This document shows, one piece after another, positions 19,531 through 27,041 of a DNA stretch of 64,000 bases. Source of the DNA: Pseudoalteromonas aliena SW19 (GTDB lineage: Bacteria > Pseudomonadota > Gammaproteobacteria > Enterobacterales > Alteromonadaceae); NCBI RefSeq assembly GCF_014905615.1, contig NZ_AQGU01000022.1, forward strand, positions 248,001 through 312,000, written 5' to 3'. The position numbers and the translations under genes are program-made. Position 1 is the stretch's first letter, and every line of letters starts with the position of its first letter. Below the pieces are notes generated by a model, which made no database searches, was not told the DNA's origin, and worked only from the letters and a program-made list of their open reading frames with translations.

Positions 19531-19860
19531 ATGCCGCACATTATTATTGAACACTCAGAAGACCTCCCTGTTTTGCCACAAGTTCTGGTAGAAAAAATCC
19601 ATAGCACCACTTTCGAAAGTGGTTTGTTTGATTTAGAAACCATAAAAACACGTGCCATTGCTTATCAGCAATATCAACTAGGTGCAGGTAAAGAAGGGTT
19701 TATTCATATTGCAGCGCACATAATGGCTGGACGTTCCATAGAACAAAAACAAATGTTAAGCGAGCGCTTACTTTCGTGCTTAAAAACCTATTGCAGAGAA
19801 TCAGACAGCTTAAGCGTAATTATTTATGATATTGAGCATGAGATATATCGTAAAAATTAG
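19531..19860 (+). CDS. 5-carboxymethyl-2-hydroxymuconate isomerase (CHMI) family protein
   Basis: 109 residues of the tautomerase superfamily. The sequence starts MPHIIIEHS, so after Met removal Pro1 would be the catalytic base. AGRSIEQKQMLSERL near residue 69 matches the HpaF/CHMI pattern AGRS. In homoprotocatechuate degradation this enzyme isomerises CHM, but no other hpa genes are nearby, so the physiological substrate is uncertain. Free-standing gene with AGGAA nine bases before the ATG. Confidence 0.88.
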   Translation: MPHIIIEHSEDLPVLPQVLVEKIHSTTFESGLFDLETIKTRAIAYQQYQLGAGKEGFIHIAAHIMAGRSIEQKQMLSERLLSCLKTYCRESDSLSVIIYDIEHEIYRKN

Positions 19861-19900
19861 TTTGTTATACTCATTCACTTAATTAAGTGTTCTATTTTTT

Positions 19901-20030
19901 AGGTAGTAAAACGTGTCGATGGCAAGGCAAAAACTTTGTTATTTAGTTGTTCTAAATGAGGAAATTTTAACGCAGTTAGCGCCAAATTTGGCACCTCAAA
20001 ATGATTAAGTATTATTGCGGATTGGCACTG
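19901..20030. repeat. AGTTGTTCTA-core repeat, copy 2
   Basis: AAGGCAAAAACTTTG, TTAGTTGTTCTAAATGAG, AAATTTTAACGCAGTTAGCG and a terminal GCGGATTGGCA make up this noncoding repeat. The same elements in the same order occur at 54972-55112 and, inverted, inside 18684-18845. Boundaries are approximate. Confidence 0.65.
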
Positions 20031-20042
20031 TACAAAGCACTC

Positions 20043-20080
20043 TTTGGATCACAGCGTTTAGCTAAACGCTGTGATCCAAA
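20043..20080. repeat. Perfect 38-bp palindrome
   Basis: Two 19-base arms, TTTGGATCACAGCGTTTAG and its exact reverse complement, meet with no loop. A poly-A run follows on the plus strand rather than poly-T, so neither direction fits a standard terminator. It lies 52 bases past the RIO kinase stop codon. Confidence 0.85.
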
Positions 20081-20132
20081 AAAAGTAGAGCAAATTTAAA
20101 AAATTAATCCTAAAGCATCAAAAAAACCTAGT

Positions 20133-20990
20133 TTATTCATCATCATCGGAGCCGTTAATACGCTCCAATCGTTCTATTTCTTCTTCTCTGGCCGCTTGAA
20201 TTTCTTCTAAAACAGAATCAACGTCAGCATTTTCACTATCGTCTTCAAACTCGCCAGTAAGTATAGAATTAGGTGTTAAATTAGCTTCTTCAAATAACGC
20301 CCACATTTCTTTAGCGTATTGTGTATGTAACAAAGCCGGTGCAAATTCACCGTAATAACGGCGCATATTATTTACATCTCTGGCAAACATAGCCTCAGCA
20401 CTATTGTTTGCAGAGGCATTAACCGCTTGCGGTAAATCTATAATAACGGGCCCTTTATCATCAACTAAAACATTAAATTCAGATAAATCACCATGTATAA
20501 TGCCCGCACACAACATCAACATAATGTAGTGCATCATTAACTTATGTTGTGCAATCGCTTCTTCTTGCGTCAACGTTACATGGCCAAGTTGAGGTGCAAC
20601 ATCGCCAGCATCATCAGAAACCAACTCCATAATTAGCACACCATCCATACAACAATATGTTTCTGGAACTCGTACACCCGCATTAGCTAAACGTGATAAG
20701 GCATCAATTTCAGCATTTTGCCAAATCTCTTCCTCTAACTGTCGACCATAGCTTGAACGCTTCCCCATAGCACGGGCTTGGCGACCACCACGAACTTTTC
20801 GCCCTTCTTGGTACTGGGCTGCTTTTTTAAAACTACGTTTAACAGCATCTTTATAAACTTTAGCGCAACGAATATGCTCGCCACAGCGAACAACAAAAAC
20901 ATCGGCTTCTTTGCCGCTCATTAATCGGCTGATAACCTCATCAATTAAACCATCATCAACGAGAGGTTGTAGGCGTTTTGGTATTTTCAC
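20133..20990 (-). CDS. RIO1-type serine protein kinase
   Basis: 285 residues. The RIO kinase fold is complete: ATP-loop SGKEADVFVV near residue 25, the ATP-anchoring Lys in CAKVYKD, hinge MELV, catalytic loop HGDLSEFNVL near 165, and metal-binding IIDLPQAV near 181. There is an acidic C-terminal tail ending SDDDE. The basic stretch KVRGGRQARAMGKRSSYGRQ resembles the PA4780 family of bacterial RIO proteins. Substrates are unknown; archaeal and eukaryotic relatives act in ribosome maturation. Upstream DNA leads into the repeat-rich accessory stretch. Confidence 0.93.
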   Translation of the reverse strand: MKIPKRLQPLVDDGLIDEVISRLMSGKEADVFVVRCGEHIRCAKVYKDAVKRSFKKAAQYQEGRKVRGGRQARAMGKRSSYGRQLEEEIWQNAEIDALSRLANAGVRVPETYCCMDGVLIMELVSDDAGDVAPQLGHVTLTQEEAIAQHKLMMHYIMLMLCAGIIHGDLSEFNVLVDDKGPVIIDLPQAVNASANNSAEAMFARDVNNMRRYYGEFAPALLHTQYAKEMWALFEEANLTPNSILTGEFEDDSENADVDSVLEEIQAAREEEIERLERINGSDDDE

Positions 20991-21189
20991 AGGTTCCCTG
21001 CTATATAGAATTGGTTATTAATCATTATTGTATCGAGTATGCTCTATGTATTTAAGTGTGACTCAAACAGGATATCATCTTTGAGAATTTAAGAAATAAT
21101 TAACAGTAAAAGTGATTCAAAAAATTATTACATAACAATCTGTTTATTATAAGACTAAGACAGATTTAGGACTGAAAAAAATAGTTTAG

Positions 21190-21396
21190 TTAATTAACCT
21201 CAACTCTGGATAATAAATCCATCTCGAGCAGCTATTCTCAGCGCTAACTGCGTTGAATTTACTTGCAATAGGCCCGCTATTGACGTGTAAATTCACCTTG
21301 TTTTCACTGAAAATATCTGGCTAGAGAAAATAAATTTAAATATCACTATAATTCAATGCGTTAGTAAATCTCTTAACCAGAGCTCAGGTTAATTAT
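21190..21396. mobile_element. MITE-like element A, copy 2 (with flanking direct repeats)
   Basis: Body 21198-21388 (191 bases) with terminal repeats CCTCAACTCTGG and CCAGAGCTCAGG. The flanks TTAATTAA and TTAATTAT differ from those of copy 1, as expected for independent target duplications. Same orientation as copy 1. Noncoding. Confidence 0.85.
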
Positions 21397-21481
21397 TTAA
21401 GATTAACTTTCACCTCAAAATTTGTGTCAAATTTAATCATCAACATCAATACGCCTTAGCTGTAAAGTTTATATCTTGTTA

Positions 21482-21682
21482 GGGCGTGTTGGCCTTTGTG
21501 GATTAAAATTCATTCAATCTAGGGGCGATTTAATCGCGCCGTGAGGTTTGTAACCTAGTGGGCTCGGTAACTGCTCCTGCGTTATCGCCTATTTATGGTG
21601 AGCAACCACACATCATAGGCTCTGTCTTACTTAAACACCAAACACGCTGCTGCAAATTCAACCACCAAAGATTAATACGCTC
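21482..21682. mobile_element. MITE-like element B, about 200 bp, TA-flanked
   Basis: GGGCGTGTTGGCCTTTG at 21482-21498 is the imperfect inverse of CAAAGATTAATACGCTC at 21666-21682, with 12 of 17 matches and every mismatch a transition. TA lies directly outside each end. This pattern fits an element mobilised by an IS630/Tc1-type transposase, which duplicates TA. It is more GC-rich than its surroundings and has no open frame. It ends five bases before the sigma-28 promoter. Confidence 0.6.
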
Positions 21683-21687
21683 TAGGT

Positions 21688-21714
21688 TAAAGTTTTAAAT
21701 TTACTGGCCGATAC
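21688..21714 (+). promoter_or_regulatory. Sigma-28 (FliA) promoter
   Basis: TAAAGTTT at 21688-21695, an 11-base spacer, then GCCGATAC at 21707-21714. The enteric FliA consensus is TAAAGTTT-N11-GCCGATAA, so 15 of 16 bases match with exact spacing. Transcription would start near 21722, about 28 bases before the start codon of the 606-residue orphan gene. Confidence 0.85.
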
Positions 21715-21749
21715 ATAGGCTAATATAAATTCAGAGTTAAGGAATGATT

Positions 21750-23570
21750 ATGATTAATATATTTAATGGAATGCCGAGTTCAATTGCAAAAATGACGCAA
21801 GCAAACAGTAATTCAGAGTACGCACTCACGGATGAATTGCAAAGTATTGCACCAGAAATAACAGAAGAACTCCTTAGCAAATTCAGCCAAGAAAAAGTTG
21901 AGCAGCTACTGCATCAAGAGCTTTCTAAATTAATACCTCAATCGACTCAACAAGCGTCTTCCACGTATAAACTGTCTAATGAAGAACTTACCACCAAAAC
22001 AATATTCACCAATTACCAAGAAGGCTTAACGCAAAATAAAAACAGTGATGATCTACTCGCTTATCTAGATAAATCAGTACGAGATGTAAATACAGCCTAT
22101 ACCAATACAAGTGATATTTTACTTGGGCTTGGGCAATTAGGTCATGAGCAAAAATCCTTTCTAGCCAAAAGTAAAAAAAGCATCGAAGAAACAGTCCAGG
22201 CCTATAAAAAAGATGAAGAAAAATATGAGGAATCGAAACTTCAGTTATCAGTAAAAACACTAGAAGGTGACACTGTCCGCATCTCTATTGATTATTCAAA
22301 GAATAATTCTATAGAAGAAAATGAAACGATTCTTAACTATGAAGTTGAAGGCGATTTATCCGAAGCTGAGCATAAGGCACTCACCGAAGTGCTTTCTGGA
22401 GTCGGTAAAATGGCCGATGATTACTTCAGCCTTACAAAAACATCAAAATACGGCGATGACTCTTTAGATAAGATTGACATGACTTTTTTAGCCGATTTTA
22501 ATAGTCAGCAGCTATCAGGCTTTGATGTATCGTTTTCAAAAACACATGATAATAAAGACGATAATAAAAACACTAAGTATGAAAATGACGCTCTTTCTCT
22601 TAGTTATAACATTAGTAAAGAGCAACAAGGGCTTGTATTTGAATCATCAAATGGGGCTGAAAAAATAAACTTCGCGTTAGACATGTCTATTTTTGGCAAC
22701 AAAGATGACCAACAAATGCAGCAATACCTTAGTACTTTAGATAAAAATTTGGAAGATAATCGCCAAAATAGTAAAGGCAATAGTAAGGATAATGAATCAA
22801 TATTTGGTCGCCAAAGTGACATGAACATGCGCAAAGGCTTTGCTTTATTTAAAGACGCTTTTAGTAGCATGTCTACAGCAGCAGAGCAATATAGCAGTAT
22901 AGAGTCAATTGCCAAGGAACAATTTACTAATGGACAAGACATAGTCGCAGACTTAGTCGATAAAATAATTATAAAGGATCCTCGTAATAAAGATATTAAC
23001 CAAGAACAAACCAACGCCTTAGGCACTGGTATTTCTAAATTAGCCGATTTTGATGCTAAATTTGAATTTTCTAAAGCTAACAAAACGTCTTCTACGAGTG
23101 CTGTTGAATTAAAGCAAAGCACCGAGCTGAATAAATCTGGCAACTCAAATGAAGTTAATCAAAGCAAGACTGCAAATACTCACCTTGATTATCAACTTGA
23201 TCGGCCAGATCACTACAATAAAAAAGAAGAGTATGAAATCAATGCCGCCGCCCAAAATGGTGAATTAGTTGAAGTAGGACAAAGTAATAAAGTAGATATT
23301 GATAAAAAAACCTATCAAAAAAATCCGCTGCTATCTCAATATGAACTGAAAACAAAATTCGCCGAAAAAACAACCAGCGAAAGTAATATTCGCATTATTG
23401 ATAATGTATTACTTAAAACACTAGAAAATAGCAGTGAGACAAATAAAACTGAGAGAGTGAAAAATGAAGGCAAATTTGAAGATTACAAACAAACAAATCA
23501 TCACTCTTACAACAAGCTAGTCTCATTAATTGGTGATTTAGATAAGCTAGTAAAGAAGAGTGATACATAA
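21750..23570 (+). CDS. Orphan 606-residue hydrophilic protein under a sigma-28 promoter
   Basis: I do not recognise the family with confidence. The product is long, hydrophilic and rich in Ser, Asn, Lys and Asp, with no signal peptide and no membrane segment. A helical, charged stretch lies near residues 135-165. The segment YEVEGDLSEAEHKALTEVLS near residue 200 resembles a conserved motif I associate with large uncharacterised gammaproteobacterial proteins such as DUF5610-containing ones; this is a weak memory. The C-terminal 150 residues are low-complexity and charged. ATG 21750 is chosen for six-base spacing from AAGGA; ATG 21744 abuts the ribosome site. The FliA-type promoter suggests flagellar-regulon expression. 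MITEs lie upstream and a transposase scrap downstream. Confidence 0.8.
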   Translation: MINIFNGMPSSIAKMTQANSNSEYALTDELQSIAPEITEELLSKFSQEKVEQLLHQELSKLIPQSTQQASSTYKLSNEELTTKTIFTNYQEGLTQNKNSDDLLAYLDKSVRDVNTAYTNTSDILLGLGQLGHEQKSFLAKSKKSIEETVQAYKKDEEKYEESKLQLSVKTLEGDTVRISIDYSKNNSIEENETILNYEVEGDLSEAEHKALTEVLSGVGKMADDYFSLTKTSKYGDDSLDKIDMTFLADFNSQQLSGFDVSFSKTHDNKDDNKNTKYENDALSLSYNISKEQQGLVFESSNGAEKINFALDMSIFGNKDDQQMQQYLSTLDKNLEDNRQNSKGNSKDNESIFGRQSDMNMRKGFALFKDAFSSMSTAAEQYSSIESIAKEQFTNGQDIVADLVDKIIIKDPRNKDINQEQTNALGTGISKLADFDAKFEFSKANKTSSTSAVELKQSTELNKSGNSNEVNQSKTANTHLDYQLDRPDHYNKKEEYEINAAAQNGELVEVGQSNKVDIDKKTYQKNPLLSQYELKTKFAEKTTSESNIRIIDNVLLKTLENSSETNKTERVKNEGKFEDYKQTNHHSYNKLVSLIGDLDKLVKKSDT

Positions 23571-24017
23571 TAGCAACAGCGTAAGCATTTGAGAGATTTG
23601 AAGTAAATGGTCATGCTCATTTTAAAGAACGACTAATAGCGCACTATTTTTTCTAATGGCGGTCATGGACTTAGACCGAAGTGGTACAGACTGAGCTGCA
23701 AAAGTTAGGGATAATTAGGCAAATAGCTCTTGAAACTGCGTCTCAAGAGCTAGGTCACTTTAAATCTGAAATTACTTAGATACAAACTCAGCCCGTTAAA
23801 AAGCACTTTTGTTTCGTTAAGTCTTGCAAATTTTAAGTCTATTTCCTTTTTTCATTACTATCAAGAAGCTCCTTTTCCCCCTTCAGACTAAGAAAAGCAA
23901 CTGATGTGGAGTTAGGTTTTACTTTCCTACCTTCGTGCAGAGATTGAATTTCTGGTTTGTGGCTGTAAAGCCACTCAGCGTATTACTTTTAAAGTCAGCT
24001 TGTAACCTTTGATTCAC
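23571..24017. other. Noncoding stretch after the orphan gene
   Basis: About 450 bases with no credible gene. CTCTTGAAACTGCGTCTCAAGAG near 23726-23748 forms a hairpin with 7-bp arms that could end the orphan transcript, although no T-run follows. A 47-codon open frame without a start codon is on the minus strand at 23839-23982 and may be decayed coding DNA. Confidence 0.5.
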
Positions 24018-24119
24018 TTAAAAATCAGTTCCAAATCTATTATTTCTAGGGGGGATCACCGTCTGTCTCGTATTCAAAATAGTAAGCTTTAATGCATCTG
24101 CTATAGTGAAAAGTAGCAC
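24018..24119 (-). pseudogene. Remnant of an IS5-type DDE transposase
   Basis: A short minus-strand frame reads IADALKLTILNTRQTVIPPR and then NNRFGTDF before a stop. This resembles the DADALR...VIPPRxNR segment that precedes the catalytic Glu in IS5-family transposases. Nothing recognisable remains on either side, so it is a scrap and not a functional gene. Assignment rests on one motif seen by eye. Confidence 0.4.
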
Positions 24120-24165
24120 AAGGTAATTTTGGTTAGTAGGTATTTACTTGGAAAGCTTTTAAAAG

Positions 24166-24242
24166 TGGTGGCCCCTCCCAGACTCGAACTGGGGACCTAA
24201 CGATTATGAGTCGTGTGCTCTAACCAACTGAGCTAAGGGGCC
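24166..24242 (-). tRNA. tRNA with CAU anticodon, probably tRNA-Ile2 (lysidine-modified)
   Basis: 77 bases including an encoded CCA. The cloverleaf is complete: acceptor GGCCCCT, D-arm GCTCAGTTGGTTAGAGC, anticodon loop CTCATAA, T-arm CCCAGTTCGAGTCTGGG. The CAU anticodon could mean Met or Ile2. The acceptor GGCCCCT with C4, C5, C6 matches E. coli ileX rather than elongator Met (GGCTACG), and these pairs are recognised by TilS, which turns C34 into lysidine to read AUA. Base 27-43 is a C-U mismatch. An upstream promoter is visible. Confidence 0.95.
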
Positions 24243-24308
24243 AACTTTATATAACTGAAACAGTTAATTTTGAAACGTTTAATCACCTGAGTGACTAAAG
24301 TGGACTGC

Positions 24309-24337
24309 AGTATAAAAACTTTTTAGGGGCTTGTCAC
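24309..24337 (-). promoter_or_regulatory. Promoter for the CAU tRNA
   Basis: Read on the minus strand: GTGACA at 24337-24332, a 17-base spacer, TATACT at 24314-24309. Both hexamers match 5 of 6 consensus bases. The predicted start is about 60 bases upstream of the mature tRNA 5' end. Confidence 0.65.
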
Positions 24338-24547
24338 TACCAAAAACATTTATTTTAACAATCAGTAAGCTAACTGCTTAAATAGTAAACTTTCGGTGGG
24401 TGTAAATATTAAATTTACAAAACTTAGAGCGAACGGTGAAGGTGTGGACTGATTAAAATTACGACCCGCTGATAAATTCAATTTACCTCTAAACTTAAAA
24501 ATCGTCATTTTCAAGTCACAGCGACTTATGCAGCGGGTTGAACAGTA
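24338..24547. other. Noncoding stretch between tRNA promoter and YqaE gene
   Basis: No gene seen. CGACCCGCTG at 24462-24471 and CAGCGGGTTG at 24531-24540 are near-inverse arms about 60 bases apart, possibly ends of another small repeat or a long hairpin following the YqaE gene. Confidence 0.4.
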
Positions 24548-24706
24548 TTACTTTTTAGCAATAATATAAATTGCATGTATCAGTCCTGGGAAATAGCCTA
24601 ACAAGGTTAGTAAAATATTTAACCAAAAATGTAAACCTAAGCCTACCTGTAAAAACACACCCAGCGGCGGCAATAAAACAGATAATATTATACGAATGAT
24701 ATCCAC
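24548..24706 (-). CDS. YqaE/Pmp3 family membrane peptide
   Basis: 52-residue protein of the UPF0057/Pmp3 family, two membrane helices. The sequence begins VDIIRIILSVLLPPLGVFLQ with GTG as start. The PPLGVFLQVGLG motif and the FPGLIHAIYII second helix are the family hallmarks. GGAG lies seven bases upstream of the GTG. Members are linked to membrane potential and salt or cold stress. It is too short for usual gene-length cut-offs. Located between the tRNA and the BON-domain protein, whose periplasmic relatives are also stress-induced. Confidence 0.92.
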   Translation of the reverse strand: MDIIRIILSVLLPPLGVFLQVGLGLHFWLNILLTLLGYFPGLIHAIYIIAKK

Positions 24707-24734
24707 GATAAAACTCCATTTAAATTAAGTATTA

Positions 24735-24804
24735 ATACCAATTTCATTAAAAATATGACCTTTCTATAGCATTAAATAGCTCACTGATTTAATGTTATTG
24801 GTAT
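24735..24804. repeat. ATACCAATT-type palindromic repeat, short form
   Basis: 70 bases from ATACCAATTTCATTAAA to TTTAATGTTATTGGTAT, an imperfect inverted repeat. Its first 55 bases align with the left end of the 162-base form at 18684, so it looks like an internally deleted version. It lies directly before the terminator of the BON gene. Confidence 0.7.
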
Positions 24805-24837
24805 AAAAAACGTAAAACCCAGCAATGCTGGGTTTTA
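24805..24837 (-). terminator. Intrinsic terminator of the BON-domain gene
   Basis: TAAAACCCAGC / GCTGGGTTTTA stem with a 3-base loop at 24813-24837, followed on the minus strand by a T-rich run. Confidence 0.85.
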
Positions 24838-24848
24838 GCTACACTGTG

Positions 24849-25415
24849 TTATTCAGCAACGATAGTTAACTCATCAACTACGTCACGAACATCTTCAGCA
24901 TTTTTAGCGATTTTAACTGCTAGCTGTTTTTCAGCTTCAGATTCTACAGAACCATTAAGGGTTACTATACCGTTGTCGGTATCAACGTCAATATCTGTTC
25001 CGCCCACTTCTGAGTCAAACAGGAAACGCGTTGTGATTACTGTGGTGATTTTAGCGTCAGTTAAGTCGTTATCATCATCGTTCATCATGTCTTTGTCTGT
25101 GTGTTTAGTATCCATATTTTTAACAACTGTAAGGCTGTTGTCAACACCAGATACGCCGTCTAGGCTAAGTACAAGTTCTTCTGCTAGCTCTTTTTCTACT
25201 TCGCTATCAACTTTACCTGTAAGTACTACCTTGCCATTTTTTACATCTGTATTAATGTCAAAGTTGTTTAGATTAGTGTTCATAAGAAGAACTGTTTCTG
25301 CCTTACCATCAATCCAAGCATCTTTACTTTCGTTTTCCCAGCTGTTTGCTTGGGCACTCATAGCCGTAGAACCAAGAACTAAAGCCGCGATAATAGATTT
25401 GTTAAATGTTTTCAT
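24849..25415 (-). CDS. Periplasmic protein with two BON domains (OsmY-like)
   Basis: 188 residues. The start is ATG 25415, five bases after AGGAGA; nine further in-frame codons upstream lack support. The signal peptide has cleavage near AQA-NSW. Two BON domains (about residues 38-100 and 120-186) each carry the pattern DVxNGKVVLTGxVxSExEKxLA. They are separated by an acidic, Asp- and Met-rich linker. BON proteins bind phospholipid or the envelope and in E. coli OsmY is induced by osmotic stress. The role here is inferred to be envelope stress protection. Confidence 0.92.
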   Translation of the reverse strand: MKTFNKSIIAALVLGSTAMSAQANSWENESKDAWIDGKAETVLLMNTNLNNFDINTDVKNGKVVLTGKVDSEVEKELAEELVLSLDGVSGVDNSLTVVKNMDTKHTDKDMMNDDDNDLTDAKITTVITTRFLFDSEVGGTDIDVDTDNGIVTLNGSVESEAEKQLAVKIAKNAEDVRDVVDELTIVAE

Positions 25416-25742
25416 AATCTTTCTCCTTTTGATTAAAGACACTTTTATTAATGCGAACTTTAGGCCAACTTTATTTAATATTAAAAATCAATGAGTTAAG
25501 CTTAATGCTGATAATAATTTGATTATGGCTATGCCAGTATTTACAGACTTATCGGTAAAACTTTCTCAAATAGTAAAATTAGCTAGATAATTGCTGTTTT
25601 GGTTAATCTATCGTTAATATAACGAAATAAAAAAACGAGTTAAAAATTAACCCATTGATAATTAAAGTACTTATAAGTGGTATATGATTTGCAATCAAAC
25701 TAACAAGAGCAATATTAATAGCGAATATAATAAGGAATGCCC
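25416..25742. other. Divergent AT-rich intergenic region
   Basis: 327 bases separating the BON gene and the LiaF-like gene, which are transcribed apart. Very AT-rich; it must hold promoters for both sides, but no clear -35/-10 pair or repeat stood out. AAGGA at 25732-25736 is the ribosome site of the plus-strand gene. Confidence 0.4.
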
Positions 25743-26405
25743 ATGTCTGTAAAAGTTGAAGACCGTCCAATAGAGCAAGTGCGCGAACAAGTCATTGATC
25801 AATTAATTTATAATTACAGTCATGGAATTATTTCTGTTGATGCATTTGAAAGGCGCTTAGATAAAGCGATGGATGCATCTAATAACGAAGCCCTACTCGC
25901 CTTAGTAGAAGATTTAACACTTAATACCGATCAGCAATACAAAGCCGAAAAACAATCGCAGTTCACACCACACTACAGTGCACAGCAAAACAGTGATGAT
26001 GACTTTACGCTACGCAGCATCTTGGGCTCTAACGAGCGAAGTGGCCAATGGGTTGTGCCAAAAAATATTTATCTAAGCAATTTTATGGGTTCGGTGGTAC
26101 TTGATTTTACTGACGCTATTTTTGCTCATCAAAATGTGACTATTCACGTTAATTGTATTTTTGGCAGCGATGAAATTTACGTACCGGAGCATGTAAACGT
26201 AGTGTCTAAAATGTTTTGTATTTTAAGTAGCCTTGAAAATAAATCGGTATCGCTCAATAAGCGCCAAGGACCCACTATTCATATTGAAGGAAGAGCAGTG
26301 TTAGGCTCTGTTGAAGTAAAAATTAAACGCACCATAAAAGAAAAATTTATAAGTTTTGCTAATGAGCTAAAAACCCAGCTGGGAGCTGGTAATAATCGTC
26401 AATAA
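25743..26405 (+). CDS. DUF1707 / LiaF-like cell-envelope response protein
   Basis: 220 residues, soluble. The N-terminal helical segment (about residues 8-62, with SHGIISVDAFERRLDKAMDA) is of the DUF1707 type often found at the head of small envelope-response proteins. The C-terminal half, from about residue 95, has the repeating beta pattern of the LiaF/YvqF C-terminal domain (NFMGSVVLDFTDA, NCIFGSDEIYVPEHV, AVLGSVEVKIK). In Firmicutes LiaF represses LiaRS; here the role is unknown. ATG 25743 is preferred over 25737 by spacing from AAGGA. Confidence 0.8.
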   Translation: MSVKVEDRPIEQVREQVIDQLIYNYSHGIISVDAFERRLDKAMDASNNEALLALVEDLTLNTDQQYKAEKQSQFTPHYSAQQNSDDDFTLRSILGSNERSGQWVVPKNIYLSNFMGSVVLDFTDAIFAHQNVTIHVNCIFGSDEIYVPEHVNVVSKMFCILSSLENKSVSLNKRQGPTIHIEGRAVLGSVEVKIKRTIKEKFISFANELKTQLGAGNNRQ

Positions 26406-26418
26406 TATTGAGTATGTT

Positions 26419-26442
26419 TAAGCACCGTAATTTACGGTGCTT
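26419..26442. terminator. Bidirectional hairpin between LiaF-like and VOC genes
   Basis: TAAGCACCGTAA and TTACGGTGCTTA form an almost loopless stem between the two converging genes. Confidence 0.7.
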
Positions 26443-26451
26443 AGTATAAAG

Positions 26452-26868
26452 CTACAAATCATTATTTCTTTCACTGGGGATATCACTTAAATACTCGACA
26501 AACTCTACTTCAAAACCCGCCGGATCAACAAAGTAGACGTTTTTTCTAAATGGGTTGTCACTGCCATCCTTACTTATTACAAAGCCTGCTTTATTTAAAC
26601 GTATTATTACCTCATCTAGGTTATTAGTTACATAAGCAAAGTGCGCAAAACCCACCTGATGACCCGATAGGTTTCTGTTTTCACCTTCACCATGATCGCT
26701 TATTGCTATGTAATGGGTGTCATCGCCAAAGTGTACCCAGCGTCTGGGCTTTCCATACCAAGTACCCTCGCCTTCACTTCTAATTGACCAATTCGGAAAG
26801 ACGGCTTGATAAAATTTAAGCATGCTCTCAATATTATTAGCGACTAAATTAACGTGCTCTAAATACAT
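26452..26868 (-). CDS. VOC superfamily (glyoxalase-like) protein
   Basis: 138 residues with two beta-alpha-beta-beta-beta modules. Metal ligand candidates are His5 in LEHVNLVANN, the His in GFAHFAYVT and the Glu in FEVEFVEY. Such proteins include glyoxalases, dioxygenases and resistance proteins; nothing in the sequence or the neighbours fixes the substrate. It converges with the LiaF-like gene and faces away from suhB. Confidence 0.88.
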   Translation of the reverse strand: MYLEHVNLVANNIESMLKFYQAVFPNWSIRSEGEGTWYGKPRRWVHFGDDTHYIAISDHGEGENRNLSGHQVGFAHFAYVTNNLDEVIIRLNKAGFVISKDGSDNPFRKNVYFVDPAGFEVEFVEYLSDIPSERNNDL

Positions 26869-27041
26869 AATGTGTTCCTGTTTATTAATTTAGGCACACG
26901 ATAAAACCTCAAGCTAACTTTAGGTAAAGTGTTATTTTTAGTTTTTTATTTTAAAAGCAGCATCCCCTCTAAATATTTTAATAAATACGCTAAACTTTCA
27001 ATGTTGTATAAAAAACAAACATAAGTATTTGGGGTTTATTG

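Noticed and set aside
17047..21396. Pair of 190-base direct copies considered as CRISPR-like or duplication boundary
   Set aside because: Repeat length, terminal inverted repeats and differing target duplications fit MITEs; there are no regular spacers and the genes between the copies are not duplicated.
23839..23982. 47-codon minus-strand frame containing AEWLYSHKPEIQSLHEGRK
   Set aside because: It reads like protein but has no start codon, no ribosome site and no family I can name. Kept only as a remark on decayed DNA.
24461..24540. CGACCCGCTG / CAGCGGGTTG inverted arms
   Set aside because: Arms are short, about 60 bases apart, with no T-run and no second copy in the window; not enough to call an element.
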